64,000 nt of DNA from Bradyrhizobium betae (GCF_004123905.1 NZ_MZXW01000015.1:1-64000), one strand, 5' to 3'; positions 43,801-52,659 are shown, counted from the first letter of the stretch. Notes: generated from the sequence alone by a model not told the origin. Translations and numbers: made by a program.

Positions 43801-43805
43801 GGAGG
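43801..43805 (+). promoter_or_regulatory. Shine-Dalgarno that selects the paaA start
   Basis: GGAGG abuts an ATG at 43806 but is six bases from the ATG at 43812, so the second is the better start. Confidence 0.6.
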
Positions 43806-43811
43806 ATGCGC

Positions 43812-44804
43812 ATGTATACCCAGGCGCTGAACACGGCCGAGGCCGACGATCGCAGTCTTGAGGACGCAGGCAGAGCCGCGCAGTTCCAGGCGCGCATCGA
43901 TGCCGAAGAGCGCATCGAGCCGAACGACTGGATGCCGGCGGCCTATCGCAAGACGCTCACCCGCCAGATCTCCCAGCACGCCCATTCCGAGATCGTCGGC
44001 ATGCTGCCCGAAGGCAACTGGATCACGCGCGCGCCGTCGCTGCGCCGCAAGGCGGCGCTGCTGGCCAAGGTGCAGGACGAGTGCGGCCACGGGCTCTATC
44101 TCTATGCCGCTGCCGAAACACTCGGCACCTCGCGCGAGGAGCTGGTTGACGCCATGCTCGCGGGCAAGGCCAAATACTCATCCATCTTCAATTACCCGAC
44201 GCTGACCTGGGCTGACATCGGCACCATTGGCTGGCTGGTCGACGGCGCTGCGATCATGAACCAGATCCCGCTGTGCCGGTGCTCCTACGGCCCCTATGCG
44301 CGCGCGATGATCCGCGTCTGCAAGGAGGAGTCGTTCCACCAGCGCCAAGGCTACGAGATCATGCTGACGCTGTGCCGCGGCTCGGACGAGCAGAAGGCGA
44401 TGGCGCAGGATGCGCTGGATCGCTGGTGGTGGCCGGTGCTGATGATGTTCGGCCCGCCTGATGCGACGAGCCAGCACAGCGACACCTCGACGAAATGGAA
44501 GATCAAGCGCTTCTCCAATGACGAGCTGCGCCAGAAATTCGTCGATGCCACGGTGCCGCAGGCGCAATATCTCGGGCTCACCATTCCCGATCCGGGCATG
44601 ATTCAGGATGCGGAAGGCCACTGGCGCTACAGCGAGATCGACTGGACAGAGTTCAAGCAGGTGCTCGCCGGCAACGGCCCATGCAACCGCGACCGCATGG
44701 CCGCGCGCCGCAAGTCGCATGACGAGGGCGCCTGGGTGCGTGAGGCGGCAGCAGTCTATGCGGCCAAGCGTCAGGCCCGCCAGACCGCACAAGCCGCGGA
44801 ATAG
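43812..44804 (+). CDS. paaA: Phenylacetyl-CoA 1,2-epoxidase, catalytic subunit
   Basis: 330 residues, the usual length. It is the diiron subunit that inserts oxygen into the aromatic ring of phenylacetyl-CoA. The iron-ligand helices are visible in [17 protein letters not shown] and in [17 protein letters not shown] (the ExxH pairs). [19 protein letters not shown] is also typical. It is the first gene of paaABCDE and is followed by paaB after ten bases. Confidence 0.95.
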   Translation: MYTQALNTAEADDRSLEDAGRAAQFQARIDAEERIEPNDWMPAAYRKTLTRQISQHAHSEIVGMLPEGNWITRAPSLRRKAALLAKVQDECGHGLYLYAAAETLGTSREELVDAMLAGKAKYSSIFNYPTLTWADIGTIGWLVDGAAIMNQIPLCRCSYGPYARAMIRVCKEESFHQRQGYEIMLTLCRGSDEQKAMAQDALDRWWWPVLMMFGPPDATSQHSDTSTKWKIKRFSNDELRQKFVDATVPQAQYLGLTIPDPGMIQDAEGHWRYSEIDWTEFKQVLAGNGPCNRDRMAARRKSHDEGAWVREAAAVYAAKRQARQTAQAAE

Positions 44805-44814
44805 GGAGATCATG

Positions 44815-45102
44815 ATGGCCACGCCGAACACGCCGCTGTGGGAAGTCTTCATTCGCAGCCGCAACGGGCTCGCGCACAAGCATGTCGGATCGCTGCACGC
44901 GAGCGACGCGACCATGGCTCTGCAGGCCGCCCGCGACATCTACACCCGACGCGGCGAGGGTCTGTCGATCTGGGTGGTGCCGTCGACCGCGATCACCGCG
45001 AGCGATCCCGCCGAGAAGGCGATGATGTTCGAGCCGGCGGAGTCGAAGATCTACCGGCATCCGACGTTTTATGAAGTGCCCGAAGAAGTGGGGCACATGT
45101 GA
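44815..45102 (+). CDS. paaB: Phenylacetyl-CoA epoxidase subunit B
   Basis: 95 residues. PLWEVFIRSRNGLAHKHVGSLHASDATMALQAARDIYTRRGEG is the whole-family signature. It bridges the PaaAC heterodimers. AGGGAG at 44803-44808 is three bases from one ATG (44812) and six from the next; I choose 44815. The stop overlaps the paaC start (TGATG). Confidence 0.93.
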   Translation: MATPNTPLWEVFIRSRNGLAHKHVGSLHASDATMALQAARDIYTRRGEGLSIWVVPSTAITASDPAEKAMMFEPAESKIYRHPTFYEVPEEVGHM

Positions 45103-45878
45103 TGCCGGCCGCCAACATTGAGGTCTCCGAGACGCCGCTGGTGCTCTATGCGCTGCGCCGGGCCGACGACGCGTTGATTCTCGGTCATCGGCTGTCGGAA
45201 TGGTGCGGGCATGCGCCGATGATGGAAGAGGACATGGCGCTGTCCAACATCGCGCTCGACCTCATCGGCCAGGCTCGCGAGCTCTATACCTATGCCGCCA
45301 AGGCCGAAGGCAAAGACAATGACGAGGACAAGCTCGCGTACCTGCGGGATGTCAGACAGTACCGCAATCTGCTGCTGGTCGAGCAGCCGAACGGCGATTT
45401 CGCCCAGACGCTGGTGCGGCAGTTCTTCTATTCAGCCTTTGCCGATCTCTATTGGCGCGCAATGATGACCTCGCGCGACGCGACGCTTGCGGCCATTGCC
45501 GCGAAGTCGGAGAAGGAGAGTGCCTATCATCTGCGTCACGCCTCGGAATGGATCATCCGGCTCGGCGACGGCACCGACGAAAGCCATCGGCGAGCGCAGG
45601 CGGCAGTAGATCACCTCTGGGCGTTCACCGGCGAGATGTTTGCCGTCGACGACGGCGAACGCGCCCTGATCCATGCTGGCATCGCCATCGATCCCGGCAC
45701 CTTGCGCGGGCGCTGGCTGACGACGCTCTCCGATGTCGTCGGTGAAGCGACGCTCACGCTGCCGCAGAACGACTGGATGCAGCAGGGCGGTCGCGCCGGC
45801 CGCCACAGTGAGCATCTCGGTCACCTCCTGTCCGAGCTGCAATCGATGCAGCGCACGTTTCCGGGGCAGACATGGTGA
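45102..45878 (+). CDS. paaC: Phenylacetyl-CoA epoxidase subunit C
   Basis: 258 residues. PaaC is the structural partner of PaaA, with a ferritin-like fold: LGHRLSEWCGHAPMMEEDMALSNIALDLIGQARELYTYA, YSAFADLYWRAMMTSRD and SEKESAYHLRHASEWIIRLGDGTDES. It starts at an ATG sharing one base with the paaB stop. The last seven bases overlap paaD. Confidence 0.94.
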   Translation: MPAANIEVSETPLVLYALRRADDALILGHRLSEWCGHAPMMEEDMALSNIALDLIGQARELYTYAAKAEGKDNDEDKLAYLRDVRQYRNLLLVEQPNGDFAQTLVRQFFYSAFADLYWRAMMTSRDATLAAIAAKSEKESAYHLRHASEWIIRLGDGTDESHRRAQAAVDHLWAFTGEMFAVDDGERALIHAGIAIDPGTLRGRWLTTLSDVVGEATLTLPQNDWMQQGGRAGRHSEHLGHLLSELQSMQRTFPGQTW

Positions 45879-46375
45879 CGGTGCTGGAGCGCGATAGCGA
45901 CCTGCGCCAGCGTGCCTGGGACGCCGCGGCGAGCGTCGTGGACCCCGAAATCCCGGTGCTGACCATCGCCGATCTCGGCGTGCTCCGCGATGTCGTTCTT
46001 GACGGCGATCATGTCGAGGTCGCGATCACGCCGACCTATTCGGGCTGCCCGGCCATGAACATGATCGCGTTCGAAATCGAGGTCGCACTGGAGCGCGCCG
46101 GTTTCCGCGGTCCAAAGGTCCGCACCGTGCTGTCGCCGGCCTGGACCACCGACTGGATGAGCGAGGAGGGCCGCCGCAAGCTGCGTGCCTACGGCATCGC
46201 GCCGCCGCAAGCCTCAGGCTCCCGCCGCGCGCTGTTCGGCGGGCAAGCCGTCGCATGCCCGCAATGCGGCTCCGGCAAGACCGAGCTTTTGTCGGAATTC
46301 GGCTCAACCTCCTGCAAGGCACTGTGGCGCTGCAAGGCCTGCCGCGAACCCTTCGATTATTTCAAGTGTCATTGA
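45872..46375 (+). CDS. paaD: Phenylacetate degradation protein PaaD (iron-sulfur assembly type)
   Basis: 167 residues. The N-terminal MIP18/DUF59 domain has DPEIPVLTIADLGVLRDV and PTYSGCPAMNMI with the conserved cysteine. A C-terminal zinc-ribbon-like CPQCGSG and CKACREPF follows. PaaD is thought to help assemble the metal centres of the epoxidase. Its start lies inside the paaC end. A repeat element separates it from paaE, so paaE may be less strongly expressed. Confidence 0.93.
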   Translation: MVTVLERDSDLRQRAWDAAASVVDPEIPVLTIADLGVLRDVVLDGDHVEVAITPTYSGCPAMNMIAFEIEVALERAGFRGPKVRTVLSPAWTTDWMSEEGRRKLRAYGIAPPQASGSRRALFGGQAVACPQCGSGKTELLSEFGSTSCKALWRCKACREPFDYFKCH

Positions 46376-46397
46376 GGATATGCAATGCCAACCCCAT

Positions 46398-46484
46398 CGT
46401 CATTGCGAGCGAAGCGAAGCAATCCAGACTGCCTCCGCAGTGACAGTCTGGATTGCTTCGTCGCAAGAGCTCCTCGCAATGACG
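46398..46484. repeat. Palindromic repeat, CGTCATTG family, copy 3, inside the paa operon
   Basis: CGTCATTGCGAGCGAAGCG and AATCCAGACTG on the left mirror CAGTCTGGATT and CGCAATGACG on the right. It sits between paaD and paaE, with no terminator T-run. A stem here could affect message stability in the middle of the operon. Confidence 0.8.
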
Positions 46485-46512
46485 GCTGTGAGCCAAACTT
46501 AGAGTGTTCTTG

Positions 46513-47595
46513 ATGTCAGCAGCCGCACCGCGCTTCCATCGCCTGGCCGTCAACGATCTCCGCCGCGAAGCGTCCGACGCCCTGTCGATGACCTTCACCA
46601 TCCCCGCAGAACTCGCCGGCGACTACGCTTTCACGCCCGGCCAGTACCTCACGCTCCGTGCCATGCTCGACGGAGAAGAGGTGCGGCGCTCCTATTCGAT
46701 CTGCTCCGGCCCTGATGACGGCGAGATCCGTATCGCCGTGAAGAAAGTCGACGGCGGCGCGTTTTCGAGCTGGGCGGCGGATGAACTGAAATGCGGTGAC
46801 GAGCTCGACGTGATGACGCCGACCGGACGCTTCGGCGTGGTCGCACCAGCCGAGACCGGGCGTATCCATGTCGGCTTTGCCGCCGGCTCCGGCATCACGC
46901 CGATCCTGTCGATCGTCAAGGGCATCCTCGCGCGCGAGCCGGACAGCCGCTTCTTCCTGTTCTACGGCAACCGGTCGAGCGACAACATCATGTTCCTCGA
47001 ACCGCTCGAGGAGCTGAAGGATCGCTTCATCGATCGCCTCTCGATCTTCCACGTCATCTCCGGCGAGGAGCAGGACATTCCGATCCTGCATGGCCGGCTC
47101 GACGGTGACAAGGTGAGGGTGCTGTTGCGCTCGCTGGTGCCGGCCGAGAGCGTCGACCACGTCTTCATCTGCGGTCCCACCGGCATGAGCGAGGACATCG
47201 AGGCGACTTGCCGCGATCTCGGCATCGCGGATGAGCGCATCCATGTCGAGCGCTTTGTCTCGGAATTCGGCGGCAAGCCGCGGCCGAAGAAGGTCGTTGC
47301 GCCCGACGCGCCGCCGAAGGCGATCGCCTCGTTGATCATCGACGGCAAGCGCCGCGATGTGCCGGTTGCCGAGGACGAGGCGATCCTCGATGCTGCGCTG
47401 CGCGCCGGCGTCGATCTGCCCTTCGCCTGCAAGGGCGGCATGTGCTCGACCTGTCGCGCAAAACTGGTCGAGGGCGAGGCGCCTATGGACATCAATTATT
47501 CGCTGGAGCCCTGGGAGCTGAAGGCCGGTTTTGTGCTGACGTGCCAGGCCAAGCCGTCCTCCGAGCGCGTCGTGGTCGATTACGACCATGTTTGA
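46513..47595 (+). CDS. paaE: Phenylacetyl-CoA epoxidase reductase subunit
   Basis: 360 residues. The N-terminal ferredoxin reductase half has the FAD motif RRSYSICSGPDDGEIRIAVK and NADPH-binding GFAAGSGITPILSIVKGIL. The C-terminal 2Fe-2S ferredoxin has CKGGMCSTCRAKL and a later cysteine in VLTCQAKP. It delivers NADPH electrons to PaaAC. The ATG at 46513 is preferred over an in-frame GTG at 46504. Its Shine-Dalgarno is weak. Confidence 0.94.
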   Translation: MSAAAPRFHRLAVNDLRREASDALSMTFTIPAELAGDYAFTPGQYLTLRAMLDGEEVRRSYSICSGPDDGEIRIAVKKVDGGAFSSWAADELKCGDELDVMTPTGRFGVVAPAETGRIHVGFAAGSGITPILSIVKGILAREPDSRFFLFYGNRSSDNIMFLEPLEELKDRFIDRLSIFHVISGEEQDIPILHGRLDGDKVRVLLRSLVPAESVDHVFICGPTGMSEDIEATCRDLGIADERIHVERFVSEFGGKPRPKKVVAPDAPPKAIASLIIDGKRRDVPVAEDEAILDAALRAGVDLPFACKGGMCSTCRAKLVEGEAPMDINYSLEPWELKAGFVLTCQAKPSSERVVVDYDHV

Positions 47596-47639
47596 CAGCT
47601 TTGGCCAACCAGCAGAACATCATGAGCAAGGATTTTGCC

Positions 47640-47644
47640 GGGAG
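47640..47644 (+). promoter_or_regulatory. Shine-Dalgarno supporting a GTG start for paaI
   Basis: GGGAG is six bases before the GTG at 47651. The upstream in-frame ATG at 47588 lies inside the end of paaE and has no such site. Confidence 0.55.
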
Positions 47645-47650
47645 AAGCGC

Positions 47651-48100
47651 GTGAACGTCAAAGCTGCTCTGTCGCCTGAAGATGTTGCCCGCGCCTGCGC
47701 CGATGCGATGTGGGCGGAGGATGATGCTTCAAAGGGTCTCGGCATGGAGATCGTCGAGGTCGGCCCCGGTTTTGCGACGTTGGCAATGACGGTGCGGCCT
47801 GACATGGTCAATGGCCAGCGCATCGCGCATGGCGGCTTCATCTTCACGCTCGCCGATTCCGCTTTCGCCTTTGCCTGCAATTCGCACAACGAGCGCGTGG
47901 TGGCGGCGCAGGGCCAGATCACCTTCATCAAGCCGGGCAAGCTCGGCGATCGTCTCGTTGCGAAAGCGCGGGAGGTCACCCGCAGCGGTCGCTCCGGTAT
48001 CTACGACGTGCGGGTCACGGCGGGCGACACCGTCATTGCGGAATTCCGCGGGCATTCGCGTGTCATTCCGGGCACGTGGCTGTCGACGCAAGAGCAATAA
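47651..48100 (+). CDS. paaI: Hydroxyphenylacetyl-CoA thioesterase
   Basis: 149 residues, a hotdog-fold thioesterase of the usual size. The active-site segment NGQRIAHGGFIFTLADSAFAFACNSH has the HGG motif and catalytic Asp. VAAQGQITFIKPGKLGDRLVAKARE is the following conserved strand pair. It is believed to release CoA from dead-end ring-hydroxylated phenylacetyl-CoA esters. The start is GTG. Confidence 0.92.
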   Translation: MNVKAALSPEDVARACADAMWAEDDASKGLGMEIVEVGPGFATLAMTVRPDMVNGQRIAHGGFIFTLADSAFAFACNSHNERVVAAQGQITFIKPGKLGDRLVAKAREVTRSGRSGIYDVRVTAGDTVIAEFRGHSRVIPGTWLSTQEQ

Positions 48101-48132
48101 AGAGAAGAACGAGTCAATGTGGGGAAACGAGA

Positions 48133-49464
48133 ATGGCTTCGACGAAGCTGAAGGAAGGCGGTTACGCCTATAGGGCCGAGATGGACGCGCACGAGCGCGC
48201 GTCACGCGACGAGATCATGGCGTTGCAGACGCAGCGGCTGGCCTGGTCGCTGAAGCACGCCTACGAGAACGTCGCGCATTATCGCAAGGCCTTCGACAAG
48301 GCCGGCGTGCATCCGTCCGACTTTCGCGAACTCTCCGATCTCGCGAAATTTCCATTCACCGTGAAGACGGATTTGCGCGACAATTATCCCTTCAACATGT
48401 TTGCCGTGCCGCGTGAAAAGCTGGTGCGCGTGCATGCCTCGTCCGGTACGACGGGCAAGCCGATCGTCGTGGGCTATACGCAACGCGATATCGACACCTG
48501 GTCGGAGGTGATGGCGCGCTCGATCCGTGCCGCCGGTGGCCGCACCGGTATGATCATTCACAATGCCTATGGCTACGGTCTCTTCACGGGCGGACTTGGC
48601 GTGCATTACGGCGCCGAGAAACTCGGCTGCACGGTGGTGCCAATCTCCGGCGGCATGACCGAGCGGCAGGTGCAGCTCATCAACGACTTTCGCCCTGATA
48701 TTATCACAGTAACGCCGAGCTACATGCTCGCGATTCTCGACGAGTTCAAAAAGCAAAAACTCGATCCGCGGCAATGCTCGCTCAAGGTCGGCATTTTCGG
48801 CGCCGAGCCCTGGACCAATGCGATGCGCGGCGAGATCGAGGACGCCTTCGACATGGATGCGACCGACATCTATGGTCTATCCGAAGTGATCGGGCCCGGC
48901 GTCGCGCAGGAATGCATCGAGACCAAGGACGGCCTGCACATCTGGGAGGACCATTTTTATCCTGAAGTGATCGATCCCCAGACCGGCGCGGTGCTGCCCG
49001 ACGGCGAGAAGGGCGAACTGGTCTTCACCTCGCTCACCAAGGAAGCGTTCCCGGTGATCCGCTATCGCACCCGCGACCTGACAAGGCTGCTGCCGGGCAC
49101 GGCGCGGCCGGGCATGCGGCGGATGGAGAAGGTGACGGGACGCTCGGACGACATGATCATCCTGCGCGGCGTCAATCTGTTCCCGACCCAGATCGAGGAG
49201 GTGCTGCTCGCGACCGACTGGTGCGGCGGCCACTTCATCCTGGAGCTGACCCGCGAAGGCCGCATGGACGAGCTGACCATCATCGCCGAGGCGCGCCCCG
49301 AAAGCTGGGACGGAAGGGGGCTCGTCGATCATGCGGACCGGATCTCGACCCATATCAAGAACACGATCGGGATCAGCTCCAACGTGCGGGTGGTGGCGCC
49401 GGCCACGCTCGAGCGCTCGCTCGGCAAGGCCAAGCGGCTCTACGACAAGCGGCCCAAGGACTGA
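48133..49464 (+). CDS. paaK: Phenylacetate-CoA ligase
   Basis: 443 residues. The AMP-binding signature VHASSGTTGKPIVVGYT, GAEPWTNAMRGEIED, DIYGLSEVIGPGVAQEC and RSDDMIILRGVNLFPTQIEEVL are all typical of PaaK. It activates phenylacetate with ATP and CoA, the first step of the pathway and the source of the PaaX inducer. It follows paaI by 32 bases and ends before a tandem repeat and terminator, closing the operon. Confidence 0.95.
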   Translation: MASTKLKEGGYAYRAEMDAHERASRDEIMALQTQRLAWSLKHAYENVAHYRKAFDKAGVHPSDFRELSDLAKFPFTVKTDLRDNYPFNMFAVPREKLVRVHASSGTTGKPIVVGYTQRDIDTWSEVMARSIRAAGGRTGMIIHNAYGYGLFTGGLGVHYGAEKLGCTVVPISGGMTERQVQLINDFRPDIITVTPSYMLAILDEFKKQKLDPRQCSLKVGIFGAEPWTNAMRGEIEDAFDMDATDIYGLSEVIGPGVAQECIETKDGLHIWEDHFYPEVIDPQTGAVLPDGEKGELVFTSLTKEAFPVIRYRTRDLTRLLPGTARPGMRRMEKVTGRSDDMIILRGVNLFPTQIEEVLLATDWCGGHFILELTREGRMDELTIIAEARPESWDGRGLVDHADRISTHIKNTIGISSNVRVVAPATLERSLGKAKRLYDKRPKD

Positions 49465-49492
49465 CTTGACGGATTGACTTGACGGATTGACT
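49463..49492. repeat. 13-base tandem repeat after paaK
   Basis: The unit GACTTGACGGATT occurs twice in a row and starts a third time. It begins at the paaK stop codon. It may be replication slippage; no function is apparent. Confidence 0.7.
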
Positions 49493-49514
49493 CGGCCGCC
49501 CTCAAAGGCGACAA

Positions 49515-49540
49515 GGCCCGCGAGAAATCGCGGGTCTTTT
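49515..49540 (+). terminator. Rho-independent terminator of the paa operon
   Basis: CCCGCGA (49517-49523) pairs with TCGCGGG (49528-49534) around GAAA, followed by TCTTTT. It ends three bases before the ATG of the next gene. Confidence 0.75.
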
Positions 49541-49542
49541 CC

Positions 49543-50547
49543 ATGTCACCAGCCGATAGCAGAACCGTCGAAGCGCGCTGCGTGCGCCTCAATGCCAAGG
49601 CCGAGAACGCTGCCGCGATTGCGCCGGTGGTCGAGCATCATAGCCTCACGCGCGGTCCGAACGATCTTCTGATCGAGATGAAGGCCGCCGCCGTCAATCC
49701 CTCCGACGTCAAGGCCGCGACCGGGCTGATGCCCTATGCTGTGTTTCCGCGCACGCCCGGCCGCGACTACGCCGGCGTGGTGATCGACGGGCCGGCCGGC
49801 ACGATCGGCCGCGACGTGTTCGGTTCCTCCGGCGATCTCGGTATCCGCCGCGACGGCACGCACGCGAGCCATCTCGTCGTGGAGGCCGATGCGGTCGTGG
49901 AGAAGCCGACGACGGTGTCTTGGGAGGAGGCCGCCGGCATCGGCGTGCCCTTCGTCACCGCGATGGAAGGTTTTCGGCGCGCCGGTGTGCCGAAGAGCGG
50001 CGAGACCGTCCTGGTGTTCGGCGTCAACGGCAAGGTCGGCCAGGCAGCGGTGCAGATTGCGACGTGGCAGGGCGCGCGCGTGATTGGCGTGGTGCGCAAG
50101 GCGGAAGCCTATGAGGGCCATAGCAATGCGCCCATCGAGGTGATCGACGCTTCCACGACCGATGTCGCCACGCGCGTGCGCGAATTGACCGGCGGCAAGG
50201 GTGTCGACATCGTTTTCAACACCGTGGGCGATCCCTACTTCCAGGCGGCGCATAAATCGCTCGGCTTGCGCGGCCGCCAGATCCTGATCGCCGCGATCGA
50301 CCGCATCGTGCAGTTCAACATCCTCGAATTCTATCGCGGACAGCACACTTATGTCGGCATCGACACGCTCGGGCTGTCGTCGGCCGCAACAGGCGCGGTG
50401 CTGCGCGAGCTCGGCCCGGGCTTTGCGAGTGGACATCTGAAGCCGTTTCCGATCAAGGCAAACGCGATCTATCCGCTGGAACGGGCCAAGGAGGCTTATG
50501 TCGCCGTCGCCGGCTCGTCGCGCGACCGCGTGATCCTGAAGCCGTAA
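49543..50547 (+). CDS. Zinc-type alcohol dehydrogenase / quinone oxidoreductase (MDR family)
   Basis: 334 residues. The N-terminal GroES-like domain (MKAAAVNPSDVKAATGLMPYAVFPRTPGRDYAGVV) and the Rossmann fold (VLVFGVNGKVGQAAVQIATWQGARVIGVVRK, GGKGVDIVFNTVGDPYF) are clear. There are no structural-zinc cysteines, so it belongs to the zinc-independent quinone reductase branch and probably uses NADPH. The ATG follows the terminator by three bases with no Shine-Dalgarno, so the true start or mode of initiation is uncertain. The substrate is unknown. Confidence 0.82.
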   Translation: MSPADSRTVEARCVRLNAKAENAAAIAPVVEHHSLTRGPNDLLIEMKAAAVNPSDVKAATGLMPYAVFPRTPGRDYAGVVIDGPAGTIGRDVFGSSGDLGIRRDGTHASHLVVEADAVVEKPTTVSWEEAAGIGVPFVTAMEGFRRAGVPKSGETVLVFGVNGKVGQAAVQIATWQGARVIGVVRKAEAYEGHSNAPIEVIDASTTDVATRVRELTGGKGVDIVFNTVGDPYFQAAHKSLGLRGRQILIAAIDRIVQFNILEFYRGQHTYVGIDTLGLSSAATGAVLRELGPGFASGHLKPFPIKANAIYPLERAKEAYVAVAGSSRDRVILKP

Positions 50548-50552
50548 CACAC

Positions 50553-50633
50553 CGTCATTGCGAGCGCAGCGAAGCAATCCAGAAATGCATCCGCGGAGAC
50601 AGGCTGTATTGCTTCGCTGCTCTCACAATGACG
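50553..50633. repeat. Palindromic repeat, CGTCATTG family, copy 4 (degenerate)
   Basis: CGTCATTGCGAGCG and GAAGCAATCCAGA on the left; the right arm has changed bases (GGCTGTATTGCTTCGC and CACAATGACG). It starts six bases after the MDR stop. Confidence 0.75.
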
Positions 50634-50662
50634 GAGAATGGCGAGAGGCTTGAGAACAACAA

Positions 50663-51721
50663 ATGGAATCGTCCGCCCAACTCGTCATTCTCGCCGGCCT
50701 TGTCATCGGTCTCATCTACGGCTCTGTCGGCCTGCTCAGCGGCTTCTGCCTGATGAGCAGCATGCGCGGTTTTCTGGCGGAGGGAGACGGGCGGCTGGTG
50801 CGGTCCTACGCGCTGGCGATTGCCGTAGCGATTGCCGCCAGCCAGTTCCTCGCGGGCAACGGTGTCGTTGATCTCGGCAAGTCGATCTACCTGCAACAAT
50901 CCTTTTCAGTGCCGGTGCTCTTCCTTGGCGGCCTGCTGTTCGGCTACGGTATGGTGCTGTCGAACGGCTGCGGCTCGCGCTCGCTGGTGCTGCTCGGCCG
51001 CGGCAATCTCCGCTCCTTCGTCGTCGTGATCGTGCTCGCCATCGCCGCGCAGATGACGCTCAAGGGCCTGATCGCGCCGGCGCGTATCGCACTGGTCCAG
51101 GCCTCGCAAACCACCGCCAGCGCCAATTCACTGCCGTCACTGCTGGCGACACTCGGTGCCACCGAGGCGATATCGCGCGTGCTGGCCGCGGCCGCAATCG
51201 TCGTTGCGCTGATCCTGTTTGCGTTCGCGCATCCGGCCTTCCGCCGTTCGCCGGGCCAGATCGCGGCAGGCGTGATCGTCGGTCTTCTCGTTGCGGGTGG
51301 CTGGTACGTCACCGGCTATCTCGGCGCCGACGACTTCAACCCCGTCCCGGTGACCTCGCTCACCTTCGTCGCGCCGATCGCCGATGCCCTGCAATACGCC
51401 ATGCTCTCGACCGGCCTGACGCTCAACTTCGGTATCGCGACGGTGGCCGGCGTCCTCACAGGTAGCCTGGTCACCGCGCTCGCGACGGGCCGCTTCCATC
51501 TCGAAGGGTATTCCTCGCCGCGCCACATGCTGCGCTCAGGCGCCGGCGCGGCGCTGATGGGGATCGGCGGCGTGATGGCGTTCGGCTGCTCGATCGGGCA
51601 GGGGCTCACGGGGGTCTCGACGCTCGCGCTGGGCTCGTTCGTTGCGTTCGCCGGCATCCTGCTTGGCACGACGGCGGGCTTGCGCGGCAGCTTGCGGGTT
51701 CAGCCGCTCGCGGTGGCCTGA
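50663..51721 (+). CDS. YeeE/YedE-family sulfur-compound transporter
   Basis: 352 residues with about ten membrane helices in two repeats. The conserved cysteine motifs are SNGCGSRSLVLLGRGNLRSF and FGCSIGQGLTGVSTLALGSFVAF, as in the thiosulfate transporter YeeE/TsuA. The other family feature, GLLSGFCLMSSMRGF, is at the N-terminus. A TusA-like partner (YeeD) is not adjacent. It ends 22 bases inside the convergent DMT gene. Thiosulfate or a related sulfur compound is the likely substrate. Confidence 0.85.
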   Translation: MESSAQLVILAGLVIGLIYGSVGLLSGFCLMSSMRGFLAEGDGRLVRSYALAIAVAIAASQFLAGNGVVDLGKSIYLQQSFSVPVLFLGGLLFGYGMVLSNGCGSRSLVLLGRGNLRSFVVVIVLAIAAQMTLKGLIAPARIALVQASQTTASANSLPSLLATLGATEAISRVLAAAAIVVALILFAFAHPAFRRSPGQIAAGVIVGLLVAGGWYVTGYLGADDFNPVPVTSLTFVAPIADALQYAMLSTGLTLNFGIATVAGVLTGSLVTALATGRFHLEGYSSPRHMLRSGAGAALMGIGGVMAFGCSIGQGLTGVSTLALGSFVAFAGILLGTTAGLRGSLRVQPLAVA

Positions 51722-52614
51722 CCGCGCAGCAGCCGATCGCCCAGCGTCGCAAGGCCGATGCCGGCGACGATCAGTCCGGCTGCGACAGCAAGGCTCTTGT
51801 CGATCGGCTCGCCCAGCAGGATCGCAGCGCTGGCGATGCCGACGAGCGGCGTGCCGGTGGTGCCGAGCGAGGTCGTTAGCGCCGAGATGCTTTTGTTGAC
51901 CATCGACATCGCCCAATAGGCAAGCGCCGTTCCGATCAGGCCGGAATACAGGAACAGCAGCACGAGCTTCCACGACCATTCCGTGTGCGGCGGGCCCTCC
52001 GTGATAACAGCCGATCCCGTCAGCACGATGCTCGCCACGAGCACCTGCCAGATCAGCAGCTGAAGCGGAGATGCGATCCAGCGATGCGCGCTGATATAGA
52101 TGATGTTCGCAGCCCAGGACATCGCGGCGAGGATGACCATGCCGGCGCCGAGCACGACGTTGCCATTGGTCCAGTCGATCGACGTCGGGTTCAGGATCAC
52201 GGCGAGGCCGACCAGCCCGAGCAGGGCACCGGCGAGCTTTGGCGCGGTCAACGTGTCTTTCCCGAGCAGGGGCGCGGCGATCGCGACCCAGAGCGGCGTG
52301 GTGTAGCCGAGCACGATGGCCTTGCTCGCGGGCAGGAAGCGCACACCGGCCGCAACGAGGACCGAGAATATCGTCATGTGCAGCAGCGCGACGCTGAGGA
52401 TCACCGGAATGTCGCGCCGCTCCGGGATCACCAGATTTTTGCTCGATCCGAGGATCACGAACAAAGCAGCCAGCGCGATCCAGCTCCGGATCGCTGACGT
52501 CCACAGCGGCGGGAGGAACTGCACGAGCTGCTTGGTCACCGACCAGTTCACGCCCCAGGCCAGCACGACGATCAGGAACAGGCCGACGGCCGTGCGGGAG
52601 GACAGGGAGTTCAT
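51700..52614 (-). CDS. EamA/DMT-family transporter
   Basis: 304 residues, ten predicted helices in two EamA repeats. WGVNWSVTKQLVQFLPPLWTSAIRSW is the family N-terminus, and AYWAMSMVNKSISALTTSLGTTGTPLVGIASAAILLGEPI is the second repeat motif. It probably exports amino acids, amines or vitamins. It is divergent from a MocR-type regulator with an 83-base gap that carries one strong inverted repeat, so it is the likely target of that regulator. It overlaps the convergent transporter gene at its end. Confidence 0.88.
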   Translation of the reverse strand: MNSLSSRTAVGLFLIVVLAWGVNWSVTKQLVQFLPPLWTSAIRSWIALAALFVILGSSKNLVIPERRDIPVILSVALLHMTIFSVLVAAGVRFLPASKAIVLGYTTPLWVAIAAPLLGKDTLTAPKLAGALLGLVGLAVILNPTSIDWTNGNVVLGAGMVILAAMSWAANIIYISAHRWIASPLQLLIWQVLVASIVLTGSAVITEGPPHTEWSWKLVLLFLYSGLIGTALAYWAMSMVNKSISALTTSLGTTGTPLVGIASAAILLGEPIDKSLAVAAGLIVAGIGLATLGDRLLRGQATASG

Positions 52615-52659
52615 CGCAAAATCCTTGAAGCAGTCCAGTTCGGCGGGATAGCATCCGTC

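Noticed and set aside
31803..50633. Repeats as a CRISPR array
   Set aside because: Copies are kilobases apart, palindromic and of different length, with no regular spacers or cas genes.
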